NCBI RefSeq assembly: GCF_037204085.1
Contig: NZ_JBBCBW010000006.1
Coordinates: forward strand, 124,001 to 188,000
Reading direction: 5' to 3'
DNA: 64,000 bases
Origin: Variovorax sp037204085
GTDB taxonomy: Bacteria > Pseudomonadota > Gammaproteobacteria > Burkholderiales > Burkholderiaceae_C
A program made the translations under genes and the position numbers. Position 1 is the stretch's first letter. The number at the start of each line of letters is the position of its first letter. The notes beneath the pieces are model-generated. The model saw nothing but the letters and a program-made list of their open reading frames with translations. It was not told where the DNA came from and searched no databases. This document shows, piece after piece, positions 43,418-51,608 of the stretch.

Positions 43418-43438
43418 CGGACCCTCGGGCTTGCGACA

Positions 43439-43468
43439 CCCGGCGCCGCTTTGGCGCCGGGCTTTTTT
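43439..43468 (+). terminator. Rho-independent terminator of the sulfonate operon
   Basis: CCCGGCGCC (43439-43447) pairs perfectly with GGCGCCGGG (43453-43461) around a GCTTT loop, followed by C and six Ts. It lies 21 bases past the ssuF stop and closes the ten-gene operon that starts at 34917. Confidence 0.92.
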
Positions 43469-43730
43469 CCATCCGGGCCGGCCAGACCCATTTCGGAGTC
43501 TGGGATGGGCTCGCTCACGGAATGTCCTGGTTGTGTCGTTAGGGGCGGAATGGGCGGAACTGGCGCCCATTCTGCTGGAAGGCCGATGACGGCCCATCGA
43601 CCGCATGGTTGTTATGAGCCGATTTGACGGTTGCTGTGCTTTGCCCGCTACGCTCCTGCCGTGGCGGCCGTCGCCAACCCTGTCACCATCGGCCGGCACC
43701 GACCCATTCACATTCCTGGGAGTACGTCAT
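43469..43730 (+). promoter_or_regulatory. Promoter region of cysE
   Basis: About 260 bases without a gene. The best promoter reading is TTGACG at 43624-43629 with GCTACG/TACGCT about 17-19 bases later, some 80 bases before the cysE start. A GTTATGAG at 43611-43618 resembles the TTATG half-sites near cysI and the peroxiredoxin gene. The start site has no strong ribosome site (TGGGAG, 8 bases away). Confidence 0.35.
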
Positions 43731-44645
43731 ATGGCCCAATTCGAAGTGAGCGACATCGTCCGAGCGCTGCACGCCGTGCGCGACGAGTGGCGCGACTCGC
43801 AGCGCCGCTCGCGCGAGCCCGGCACGCGCGAGTTTCCGTCGCGCGACGCACTTGCGCAGATCGTGGAGTCGCTCAAGGGGGCGCTTTTTCCGATGCGGCT
43901 TGGGCCGCCCGAGTTGCGCCACGAGAGCGAGGACTTCTACGTCGGCCACACGCTGAACACTGCCTTGCACGCGCTGCTGGTGCAGGCGCGGTTGGAGCTC
44001 AACTACAACGCCCGCCACGAGCCGCGCCCCGCGAGCGAGATCGACCAGATAGCCACCAACGCCGTTCGCCAGTTTGCTGACGCGCTGCCGGGTTTGCGCC
44101 GCCTGCTCGACAGCGACGTGCTCGCGGCCTACCAGGGCGACCCGGCGGCGCGCAGCGTGGACGAGGTGCTGCTGTGCTACCCGGGTGTGCTGGCGATGAT
44201 TCACCACCGCCTTGCGCACGAACTCTACAAGCTCGACCTGCCGCTCCTGGCGCGCATCGTGGCCGAGCTGGCGCATGCGCAAACGGGCATCGACATCCAC
44301 CCCGGCGCGCAGATCGATGCGGGCTTTTTCATGGACCACGGCACGGGCGTCGTCATTGGCGAAACGGCCGTCATCGGCAAGCGCGTGCGGCTCTACCAGG
44401 CCGTGACGCTGGGCGCCAAGCGCTTTCCGACCGACGCGGAGGGCAACCTGCAAAAGGGCCTGGCGCGGCACCCGGTGGTGGAGGACGACGTGGTGATCTA
44501 TGCCGGCGCGACCATCCTCGGGCGCGTCACGTTGGGCAAGGGCGCCGTCATCGGCGGCAACGTGTGGATTACCGACCACGTGCCCGCCGGCGCGAGCGTG
44601 ACGCAGGCCAGCCTGCAGAACGCGCCGAAGGCCGGCACGCCATAG
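43731..44645 (+). CDS. cysE: Serine O-acetyltransferase (long form)
   Basis: Makes O-acetylserine for cysteine synthesis. The 304-residue protein has an N-terminal helical domain (EVSDIVRALHAVRDEWRDSQ...) and a C-terminal left-handed beta helix with hexapeptide repeats: HPGAQIDAGFFMDHGTGVVIGETAVIGKRVRLYQAVTLGAK. The His-Asp pair used in catalysis falls within that region. It is longer than E. coli CysE and belongs to the EpsC/SrpH-type sub-branch. Independent transcription after the terminator is likely. Confidence 0.92.
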   Translation: MAQFEVSDIVRALHAVRDEWRDSQRRSREPGTREFPSRDALAQIVESLKGALFPMRLGPPELRHESEDFYVGHTLNTALHALLVQARLELNYNARHEPRPASEIDQIATNAVRQFADALPGLRRLLDSDVLAAYQGDPAARSVDEVLLCYPGVLAMIHHRLAHELYKLDLPLLARIVAELAHAQTGIDIHPGAQIDAGFFMDHGTGVVIGETAVIGKRVRLYQAVTLGAKRFPTDAEGNLQKGLARHPVVEDDVVIYAGATILGRVTLGKGAVIGGNVWITDHVPAGASVTQASLQNAPKAGTP

Positions 44646-44718
44646 CAACGCCACCGAGGGCTGGCCGCGGCCGGCCGCGCTATGCTTCGCGATTGTCAAC
44701 AATGGTGCTTGCCCCTGC

Positions 44719-46086
44719 ATGTCCTCGCCCCAAGCTACTTCTTCCGCTTCTTCCATGCCGCGGACGGCCGATGAATCCTGCGATGTACTCGTGATCGGCG
44801 GCGGACCCGCGGGTTCGACGATTTCGGCATTGCTCGCGCAACAGGGCCGCAAGGTGGTGCTGCTCGAAAAGGCGCATCACCCGCGCTTTCATATCGGCGA
44901 ATCGCTGTTGCCGGCCAACGTGGAGCTTTTCGACAAGCTTGGCGTGCGCGACCAGGTCGAGAAGATCGGCATGCCCAAGTTCGGCATCGAGTTTGTCTCG
45001 CCGGACCATGAGCACCGCAGCTACGTCGACTTTGCCGAGGGCTGGGACAAGTCGCTCGATTCCGCCTGGCAGGTGCGCCGCTCGGAGCTCGACGAACTGC
45101 TGTTCCGCAACGCCGCCACGCGCGGCGCGCAAACGCTCGAGGGCTGCAAGGTGCGCGACGTGGCTTTCGATGCCGAGGGCGCCACGGTGCAGGCCGAGAT
45201 GGACGACGGTGCCAAGCGCAGCTGGCGCGCGCGCTTCGTGGTCGACGCCACGGGCCGCGACACGCTGCTGGCCAACAAATTCCGCTGCAAGGAAAAGAAC
45301 CCCGACCACAACAGCACGGCGCTGTTCGGCCACTTCACCAACGCCGAAAGGCTCGAGGGCAAGAAGGAAGGCAACATCAGCATCTGCTGGTTTCCGCACG
45401 GCTGGTTCTGGTTCATTCCGCTGGCAGACGGCACCACCAGCGTGGGCGCGGTTTGCTGGCCTTACTACCTGAAGACGCGCGACAAGCCGCTGAAGGACTT
45501 TTTCTACGACACCATCGCGCTTTGCCCTGTGCTGGTAGACCGGCTGAAAAACGCCACGCTGGTCGACGACGCGGTGCACGCCACCGGCAATTTCTCGTAC
45601 TCGAGCACCCATGCCACGGGCGACCGCTACCTGATGCTGGGGGATGCGTTCACCTTCATCGACCCGATGTTCTCGTCCGGCGTGTACCTGGCCATGCACA
45701 GCGCCTTCGACGGCGCCGAGCTGGTGGCCACGGCGCTCGACAAGCCGGCCGAGCTGGCGCCCGCGCGCAGGGATTTCGAAGCCATGATGCGCAAGGGCCC
45801 GCGCGAGTATTCGTGGTTTATCTACCGCGTGACCAACCCGACCATCCGCGACATGTTCATGCACCCGGGCAATCCGTTCCGCGTGAAGGAAGGGTTGATG
45901 TCGCTGCTGGCCGGCGACATCTACCGCGGCACGCCGATCTGGCGCGCGCTCGGCATGTTCAAGTTTCTCTATTACTTCATCTCCATTACCCACATGCGCC
46001 GCACGTGGGAGGGATGGAAGCGGCACCGCGTCAACATCCGCGACATGGGCGCGCTGAAGGGCGAGACGATTCTCAAATCGGAGTAG
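44719..46086 (+). CDS. FAD-dependent oxidoreductase with flavin-dependent halogenase motifs
   Basis: Flavoprotein of 455 residues. It has the FAD loop VIGGGPAGS at 26-33. It also carries both motifs used to separate halogenases from monooxygenases: WFWFIP (residues 229-234, the WxWxIP motif) and FIDPMFSSG (313-321, the Fx.Px.Sx.G motif). MPKFGIEF places Lys87 where halogenases of the CmlS/CndH type have their catalytic lysine, and WQVRRSELDELL follows as in that group. It may halogenate a carrier- or phenol-linked substrate, but the class also contains non-halogenating reductases (geranylgeranyl reductase-like). No carrier or biosynthetic cluster is next to it. Confidence 0.75.
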   Translation: MSSPQATSSASSMPRTADESCDVLVIGGGPAGSTISALLAQQGRKVVLLEKAHHPRFHIGESLLPANVELFDKLGVRDQVEKIGMPKFGIEFVSPDHEHRSYVDFAEGWDKSLDSAWQVRRSELDELLFRNAATRGAQTLEGCKVRDVAFDAEGATVQAEMDDGAKRSWRARFVVDATGRDTLLANKFRCKEKNPDHNSTALFGHFTNAERLEGKKEGNISICWFPHGWFWFIPLADGTTSVGAVCWPYYLKTRDKPLKDFFYDTIALCPVLVDRLKNATLVDDAVHATGNFSYSSTHATGDRYLMLGDAFTFIDPMFSSGVYLAMHSAFDGAELVATALDKPAELAPARRDFEAMMRKGPREYSWFIYRVTNPTIRDMFMHPGNPFRVKEGLMSLLAGDIYRGTPIWRALGMFKFLYYFISITHMRRTWEGWKRHRVNIRDMGALKGETILKSE

Positions 46087-46795
46087 CGGAAGCAGCGAGG
46101 CTGCCTAGAGCGGCCGCCTGCGCGGCCCATGCCGTGCGCGAGGCGCGCAGCGTTGCCACCGCATGCGCAACGCCGGTGGCGGGACTCGCGAGCACCTCGA
46201 TGCCCAGGTCCGCCAGTTCATGCGCGACCGGCGCCATGGAGGCCTGCGCCAGAACCACCGCGTCGGCGGCGACAGCGGCGGTGCGAATTGCCTTGGCCAG
46301 CGTCTCGATGTAGCGGGCGGTGTCGCCGGCCTCGAAGTACGGCCAGGCCTCCTCGACCCAGAGCACGCTCGGCTTGACGCCCGCGCCGGCCTGCGCCGCG
46401 GTTGAAAGAATCAGCGCCGTGGTGGGTTCCAGCGTGCTTTCTAGCGCAGCCGCAATCAGCACGCGCGGACCGGCACGCACCGCGCGCTCGGCCATGGCGC
46501 GGTCGATGCGCTGGGCGGTGAAGGCGCCGCCCGTCGCGGTTTTTTCCGCAATGCCGCCGATGGTGGAGCAGGTGCATGCGACCACGGCGGCGCCGTCGGA
46601 TGCGGCCTCGCGCATGGCGTCGTGCACGCGGGCAGCCAGCTTCGCGTTGTCGATGCCGGAAGCGCGGGCTTCGTGCAGCAGTTCTTCCCTTACCAGGTGG
46701 CGCACCTCCAGTTCGGGCGCAATCTCGCGGGTGAGGCGCTCGAAGGTCGGCACATGAACCTGTGCGGTGTGGAGGAAGGCGATGGCGTCGGTCAT
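46073..46795 (-). CDS. Asp/Glu/hydantoin racemase-family protein
   Basis: Probable racemase or decarboxylase-like enzyme, 240 residues. The first catalytic cysteine is in VVACTCSTIGG; the second expected cysteine is replaced, with VVLAQASMAP there. Loss of the second cysteine occurs in maleate isomerase- and arylmalonate-related members, so true racemization is uncertain. The end overlaps the halogenase-like gene by 14 bases convergently. It precedes a ketopantoate-reductase-like gene on the same strand. Confidence 0.75.
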   Translation of the reverse strand: MTDAIAFLHTAQVHVPTFERLTREIAPELEVRHLVREELLHEARASGIDNAKLAARVHDAMREAASDGAAVVACTCSTIGGIAEKTATGGAFTAQRIDRAMAERAVRAGPRVLIAAALESTLEPTTALILSTAAQAGAGVKPSVLWVEEAWPYFEAGDTARYIETLAKAIRTAAVAADAVVLAQASMAPVAHELADLGIEVLASPATGVAHAVATLRASRTAWAAQAAALGSLAASATPI

Positions 46796-46808
46796 CGGGG
46801 AACCCTCG

Positions 46809-47741
46809 TCAGGTGGCTTGGCGGGCGCGCTGCGCCTCGTAGGCTTTCAGGTGGATGTAGGCGATGCGCAGCACCGAAGGCGTGGCCGAGCGGCCTGCCG
46901 GTGCGCGGCCCAGCAGGTCTCCCAGAATGTGGTCGGCCTCGACCGGCGCGCCGCGCACGATGTCCTTGTACATCGACGCCGTCATCGGCGAGCCCGGCGC
47001 CGTCATGATGGCGCGTCCGCGCTCGATGGCTGCCGGGCGCGGCGCAAAGCCGTTGTGCGCGGCAATGGCGCAGCATTCGTCGAAGATCGCAAGCGCCACG
47101 TCCTGGCCGCCCGCACTTGCGATGTCGCCGATGGAGGCTCGCATCAGGCTCGTGAGGCCGGCCGCCGAGGCGATGAAGACCCATTTTTCCCACATGTCCT
47201 GCGAGATGGTTTCGCTTGCGGTGGCATCGAACTTCGCACCCGCGAACTGGGCTGCAATGGCATCGACGCGGGCCGAACGTCCGCCGGCGCGCTCGCCGTA
47301 GCTCAGGCCGTGCATGTCGTTGAGATGCAGCACGCGGCCTTCGTCGTCCAGCGTGGCGGAGATCATGCAGAGGCCGCCCAGCACGCGCTCGTCGCCGAAG
47401 CGGGCGACCAGGCGCTCGATGTGGCTCATGCCGTTGAGCAGGGGGAGGATGACCGTGTTCGGCCCGACGGCCGGTGCGAACGACTCCATGGTCGAGTCGA
47501 GGTCGTAGGCCTTGCTTCCGACCACGATCACGTCGAATGGCGCCTTGATGTCTTCAGCCAGCACGTGGGGCGGCGAGGGCAATTGCAGATTGCCGAACGG
47601 GCTCTGGACGACCAGCCCTGTCTTCTCGATTTGCGCCGCGCGCCGGGGGCGCAGCAGAAAGGTGACATCGCGTCCCGCCTCCAGCAAGCGGCCGCCAAAA
47701 TAACCGCCGAGTGCGCCGGCACCCACCATCAAGAATCTCAT
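46809..47741 (-). CDS. panE: 2-dehydropantoate 2-reductase family protein
   Basis: NAD(P)H-dependent reductase of the ketopantoate reductase (PanE/ApbA) family, 310 residues. The Rossmann motif VGAGALGGYFGGRLLEAGRDV is at the N-terminus; SKAYD and MWEKWVFIASAAGLTSL cover the catalytic lysine region. Many genomes carry several paralogues, so a role in pantothenate synthesis is only one option. It is transcribed just before the racemase-like gene with a 13-base gap, so the two may work together. Confidence 0.82.
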   Translation of the reverse strand: MRFLMVGAGALGGYFGGRLLEAGRDVTFLLRPRRAAQIEKTGLVVQSPFGNLQLPSPPHVLAEDIKAPFDVIVVGSKAYDLDSTMESFAPAVGPNTVILPLLNGMSHIERLVARFGDERVLGGLCMISATLDDEGRVLHLNDMHGLSYGERAGGRSARVDAIAAQFAGAKFDATASETISQDMWEKWVFIASAAGLTSLMRASIGDIASAGGQDVALAIFDECCAIAAHNGFAPRPAAIERGRAIMTAPGSPMTASMYKDIVRGAPVEADHILGDLLGRAPAGRSATPSVLRIAYIHLKAYEAQRARQAT

Positions 47742-47919
47742 CGTGCATTGCTCCTGGGTCGAAAGGACCGGGACGATGATGCCTTCGATTCAAAGCGCCT
47801 GCTTGAGGCGCCGAAAAGGCGGGCGCAGGGGAAGAGCTTTTCTGGAAAAGGTCTTGGACGCTTCGCATAATGGTTTTCGCCATCTGGATTCCCTTCACTC
47901 ATCTCAAGGAGCTTCATTC
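47742..47919. other. Divergent intergenic region
   Basis: 178 bases between the ketopantoate reductase-like gene (minus) and an FMN reductase gene (plus). It contains CATAAT near 47865, a possible -10 for the plus gene, but no good -35. No gene seen. Confidence 0.3.
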
Positions 47920-48477
47920 ATGAGCCAGACCCGAATTGCCGTGATCGTCGGCAGCCTTCGCAAGGATTCGTACAACCACAAGTTGGCCCTTGCGCTGGCG
48001 CACCTTGCACCGTCGGACTTCACCTTCGAGCATCTGCGCATTGACGATCTGCCCCTGTACAACCAGGACGACGACGGCAACCCGGCGGCTTCGGTGAAGC
48101 GACTGAAGACCGAGATTGCGGCAGCGCAGGGCTTGTTGTTCGTAACGCCCGAATACAACCGCTCGTTCTCCGGCGTGCTGAAGAACGCCATCGACCATGC
48201 GTCGCGGCCCTATGGGCAGAGCGCCTGGGGCGGCAAGCCCGCCGCCGTGGTGGGTATCTCGGTTGGGGCGACCGGCACCGCGCTGGCGCAGCAGCATCTG
48301 CGCAATGTGCTGGCTTACCTGGACGTTCCGACGATGGGCTCGCCCGAGATATTCCTGCAGTTCAAGGACGGCCTGTTCGACGACAAGGGCCACATCGGCA
48401 ACGAGGGCACGAAGAAGTTCCTGCAGGGGTGGATGGACAAATACGTCGCCTGGATCAAGACCCACTCGGCCGTCTGA
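47920..48477 (+). CDS. NADPH-dependent FMN reductase (chromate/quinone reductase type)
   Basis: Flavodoxin-fold reductase of 185 residues, ChrR/YieF-like. IVGSLRKDSYNHKLA is the FMN phosphate loop, and TPEYNRSFSGVLKNAIDHASRP is the family signature. Start ATG at 47920 is preceded by AAGGAG. Quinone, chromate or azo reduction is probable; the physiological role is usually protection against quinone redox cycling. A strong hairpin terminator follows. Confidence 0.88.
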   Translation: MSQTRIAVIVGSLRKDSYNHKLALALAHLAPSDFTFEHLRIDDLPLYNQDDDGNPAASVKRLKTEIAAAQGLLFVTPEYNRSFSGVLKNAIDHASRPYGQSAWGGKPAAVVGISVGATGTALAQQHLRNVLAYLDVPTMGSPEIFLQFKDGLFDDKGHIGNEGTKKFLQGWMDKYVAWIKTHSAV

Positions 48478-48507
48478 TGCAGCGACCAGTTATTGGGCAC
48501 GCATGAA

Positions 48508-48533
48508 AAAAGCCGCTCCTGGGAGCGGCTTTT
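48508..48533. terminator. Bidirectional rho-independent terminator
   Basis: AAAAGCCGCTCC (48508-48519) pairs with GGAGCGGCTTTT (48522-48533), with A-tract before and T-tract after, between the convergent FMN reductase and azoreductase genes. It should work in both directions. Confidence 0.9.
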
Positions 48534-48552
48534 GTTTTGACGCGAGCCAGGC

Positions 48553-49200
48553 TCAGGCGGCTTGTGCCACGTCCTTCTGGTTGGCGGCTTCGGCCGTTGC
48601 CGTGAGGATGTCGGCGCGGGCGGCAGCCAGCGCGGCGGCCTTGGGTGCGTCACCCATGGCCAGGCCTTCGGCGCGCACGAAGCGCACGTCGGTAACGCCG
48701 AAGAAGCCGAAGATCGCCGTCAGGTAGCTCTCTTGATGCTCCAGTGCCCGGCCGCCTTCGGTGGTCGAGTAGATGCCGCCGCGGCTGGACGCCACGATCA
48801 CGGTCTTGCCGCCGGCCAGGCCCACCGGGCCCTTGTCGGTGTACTTGAAGGTGCGGCCGATCTGGGCGAGGCGGTCGATCCAGGCCTTGAGCTGGGTCGG
48901 GATCGAGAAGTTGTACAGCGGCGCGCCCACCACGATCACGTCGGAGGCGAGGAACTGGCTCACGAGCTTTTCGGAGAGCTCGTTTTCGCGCTGCTGAGCT
49001 TCGGTCGGCTGGGCCTGCACGCCTGTCTTGATGCCCAGCGCATCGGCGCTGAAATGCGGCGGGGTGTTCACGGCGAGGTCGAGATATTCGACCGTGGTGT
49101 CCGGATGCGCGGCTTTCCACGCGGCCACGATCTCGGCCGTGAGGAGGCGGGAGGTCGAGTTGGTACTCAGGATGCTGGAATCGACGTGGAGCAGTTTCAT
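48553..49200 (-). CDS. azoR: FMN-dependent NADH-azoreductase
   Basis: Homodimeric flavodoxin-fold azo/quinone reductase, 215 residues. MKLLHVDSSILSTNSTSRLL and the FMN-binding APLYNFSIPTQLKAWIDRLA are characteristic; ASSRGGIYS is the second FMN segment. It is divergent from a LysR regulator across a 130-bp region with a near-perfect palindrome. This arrangement is typical of LysR-controlled quinone-stress genes. Confidence 0.93.
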   Translation of the reverse strand: MKLLHVDSSILSTNSTSRLLTAEIVAAWKAAHPDTTVEYLDLAVNTPPHFSADALGIKTGVQAQPTEAQQRENELSEKLVSQFLASDVIVVGAPLYNFSIPTQLKAWIDRLAQIGRTFKYTDKGPVGLAGGKTVIVASSRGGIYSTTEGGRALEHQESYLTAIFGFFGVTDVRFVRAEGLAMGDAPKAAALAAARADILTATAEAANQKDVAQAA

Positions 49201-49283
49201 GGTGAATCGCTTTCGTGTGGTGGTCGACGCTCAAAAGTGGCCGACGATGTGAGAATTCTATTTTTGATGCGAGTCTTCGATAA

Positions 49284-49302
49284 GTAGGCGAAATTTGCCT
49301 AC
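49284..49302. promoter_or_regulatory. Palindromic operator between azoR and its LysR regulator
   Basis: GTAGGCGAAATTTGCCTAC at 49284-49302 is a 19-base inverted repeat with one mismatched pair, containing a T-N11-A core as LysR-type boxes do. It lies in the divergent azoR/lysR gap, 29 bases from the regulator start. Probable binding site of the adjacent regulator. Confidence 0.6.
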
Positions 49303-49330
49303 ATCGTTCTATCTACAGGACAATAAAGGC

Positions 49331-50245
49331 ATGCAGGACCTCAACGACATGGTTTTCTTTGCTGAAGTGGCGGAGCGGGGCGGCTTTGCCGCGGCAAGCC
49401 GCGCGCTTGGCGTTCCCAAGTCACGGCTGTCGCGCCGGGTGGCCGATCTTGAAGAGCGGCTGGGCGTGCAGCTCATGCAGCGCAGCACGCGGCGGCTTTC
49501 GCTCACGCCGGCGGGCGAGATCTACCTGAGGCATTCGGCGGCCATGCGCGACGCAGCGCAGGCGGCGGCCGAGGCGGTGGCGCAGGTGCAGACGGAGCCG
49601 AGCGGCACGGTGCGGCTGAGCTGCCCCATTTCCATCGCGCACAGCGGGTTGGGCCGGTTGCTGCCGCAGTTCATGGAGCGCTATCCGGGCGTGCGTGTCG
49701 ACCTGCGGGTGATGAACAGGCCGGTCGACCTGATCGAGGAAGGCATCGACATCGCCTTGCGCGTGCGGCCGGCCATCGAGGACAGCACCACCCTGGTCGC
49801 CAAGGTGCTGGGAACGAGCCGCGCGGTACTTGTGATGAGGCCGGACTTGCTGAAGCGCCAGGGGCCGGTGAAAACGCCCGCCGACCTTGTGCGGCTCCAG
49901 ACCGCGGCCATGTCGGCCAACGGCGAGGGGCGCAGCGAATGGCGGCTTGAAGGGCCGAACGGCGAGATTTACACGCACGTTCATACACCGCGCTATGTGG
50001 CGGACGATCTCGCGACACTGCAGATCGCTGTGCTCGAGGGCGCGGGTGCAACCCTGCTGCCCGGCTACATGTGCCGTGACGACGTGGAGGCGGGCCGCCT
50101 GGCGAGAGTGCTGCCCGAGTGGGGACCCCCAGCCGTCATTGCGCACATGGTTTTTCCGGCGCGGCGGGCGCTGGTGCCGGCGGTGCGGCGGTTGATCGAC
50201 TTCCTGGCCGAGCACCTGCACGGGAGCGAAACCGGCATGTACTAG
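49331..50245 (+). CDS. LysR-family regulator of the azoR gene
   Basis: LysR-type transcription factor, 304 residues. HTH region FFAEVAERGGFAAASRALGVPKSRLSRRVADLEERLG; effector domain with LPQFMERYPGVRVDLRVMNR. ATG at 49331 is used; an in-frame start at 49295 would read through the operator. It resembles DsdC/PcaQ-like group members that respond to quinones or electrophiles. Confidence 0.9.
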   Translation: MQDLNDMVFFAEVAERGGFAAASRALGVPKSRLSRRVADLEERLGVQLMQRSTRRLSLTPAGEIYLRHSAAMRDAAQAAAEAVAQVQTEPSGTVRLSCPISIAHSGLGRLLPQFMERYPGVRVDLRVMNRPVDLIEEGIDIALRVRPAIEDSTTLVAKVLGTSRAVLVMRPDLLKRQGPVKTPADLVRLQTAAMSANGEGRSEWRLEGPNGEIYTHVHTPRYVADDLATLQIAVLEGAGATLLPGYMCRDDVEAGRLARVLPEWGPPAVIAHMVFPARRALVPAVRRLIDFLAEHLHGSETGMY

Positions 50246-50371
50246 CGGCTGCCAATGACCGCCCGAGCGGTCGTTATGCGAAAAACGCCATAACCAAACA
50301 AGTAGATATTCGTTTGGCATTGAAGCAGGCCTTCGCACAATCCCAGGTCCCATTCCACCCAAGGAGCGACC
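50246..50371 (+). promoter_or_regulatory. Upstream region of the sulfate operon with two inverted repeats
   Basis: 126 bases before the peroxiredoxin gene. GTTATG (50273-50278) and CATAAC (50289-50294) form one inverted repeat. CCAAAC (50294-50299) and GTTTGG (50312-50317) form a second, sharing the base at 50294. TTATGCG here equals the TTATGCG near cysI (1236-1242). The ribosome site AAGGAG precedes the ATG at 50372. A sulfur-starvation regulator of CysB type is a plausible binder. Confidence 0.45.
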
Positions 50372-51013
50372 ATGGCGACCCTGCGACTCGGCGACACAGC
50401 CCCCAATTTCACCCAGGATTCCAGCGAAGGCCCCCTCGACTTCTATCAGTGGGCCGGCGATTCGTGGGTCGTGTTCTTCTCGCACCCGGCCGACTTCACG
50501 CCTGTTTGCACCACCGAGCTCGGCAAGACCGCGGCGCTGTCGGGCGAATTTGCCAAGCGCGGCGTGAAGCCCATTGCGCTGAGCGTCGATCCGGCCACCA
50601 AGCACAAGGAATGGATCGGCGACATCAACGAGACGCAGAACACCACGGTGAACTTCCCGATCGTGGCCGACCACGACCGCAAGGTGGCCGACCTGTACGA
50701 CCTGATTCACCCCAACGCATCGGCCACGGCCACGGTGCGCAGCGTGTTCATCATCGATCCGAAGAAGGTGATTCGCGCGACCATCACGTACCCGGCTTCC
50801 ACCGGCCGCAATTTCGACGAAATCTTGCGGGTGATCGATTCGCTGCAGCTCACCGACAGCCACAAGGTGGCCACGCCCGTTAACTGGAAGGACGGCGACG
50901 ACGTGGTCATCATCCCGAGCATCCAGGACCCGGCTGAACTGGCGGAGCGCTTTCCCAAGGGCTTCAAGGCCGTGAAGCCTTATCTGCGCATCACGCCGCA
51001 GCCCAACAAGTAA
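50372..51013 (+). CDS. 1-Cys peroxiredoxin (Prx6/LsfA type)
   Basis: Thiol peroxidase of 213 residues. The peroxidatic cysteine Cys46 is in DFTPVCTTE, and it is the only cysteine, which defines a 1-Cys enzyme. The long C-terminal domain (SIQDPAELAERFPKGFKAVKPYLR) is Prx6-like. In Pseudomonas the related LsfA is induced by sulfate starvation, and here the gene precedes sbp-cysTWA in the same direction, strongly suggesting sulfur-linked control. Reductant unknown. Confidence 0.93.
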   Translation: MATLRLGDTAPNFTQDSSEGPLDFYQWAGDSWVVFFSHPADFTPVCTTELGKTAALSGEFAKRGVKPIALSVDPATKHKEWIGDINETQNTTVNFPIVADHDRKVADLYDLIHPNASATATVRSVFIIDPKKVIRATITYPASTGRNFDEILRVIDSLQLTDSHKVATPVNWKDGDDVVIIPSIQDPAELAERFPKGFKAVKPYLRITPQPNK

Positions 51014-51032
51014 GCGGGCCGGACAGCGCCGC

Positions 51033-51608
51033 ATGCAGACTTCCGTGATCATCGTGCCCGGCTGGCGCGACTCCGGGCCCGGCCATTGGCAGAGCCTGTG
51101 GGAGCAGCGCATTCCGGGAGCGGCACGGGTGGTGCAGGACGATTGGGCTTCGCCCAAGCGCGAGGCCTGGGTGGCCACGCTGGCCAGGCTGGTGCTCGAA
51201 AGCCCCGGGCCGGTGGTGATTGCCGCGCACAGCCTGGGCTGTATTGCCACGGCGCACCTGCCGGCCGAGGCCGCCGCGCGCATCCGCGGGGCGCTGTTGG
51301 TGGCGCCGGCCGACCCCGAGCGCCGGGCAGTGCTGTCCGACTTTGCGCCGGTGCCGTACGCGACCCTGCCGTACCGCAGCATCGTGGTGGCAAGCAGCAA
51401 CGATCCGTATTGCCCGATCCGCCTGGCCGGCGCATATTCCCGCGCCTGGGGCAGTGAGTTTGTCCGCATGCAGAATGCGGGGCATATCAACATCGATTCG
51501 GGGCATGGAGACTGGCCGCTTGGCCTGGCCTTGCTCCAGTCGTTGACCGACGAGCCCGCCGCCTGGCCGGCGGGCCGTGAATTTTCAGAAAACTTGGCAA
51601 CCACATGA
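51033..51608 (+). CDS. RBBP9/YdeN-family serine hydrolase
   Basis: Small alpha/beta hydrolase of 191 residues. VPGWRDSGPGHWQSLWE is the family motif. Catalytic residues appear as Ser67 in AAHSLGC, Asp124 in SSNDPYC and a histidine in AGHINIDSGHGDW (His151 or His158). It is embedded between the peroxiredoxin and sbp genes and overlaps sbp by four bases (ATGA), so it is part of the sulfate operon; its link to sulfur metabolism is unknown, perhaps a thioester or sulfate-ester hydrolase. Confidence 0.85.
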   Translation: MQTSVIIVPGWRDSGPGHWQSLWEQRIPGAARVVQDDWASPKREAWVATLARLVLESPGPVVIAAHSLGCIATAHLPAEAAARIRGALLVAPADPERRAVLSDFAPVPYATLPYRSIVVASSNDPYCPIRLAGAYSRAWGSEFVRMQNAGHINIDSGHGDWPLGLALLQSLTDEPAAWPAGREFSENLATT

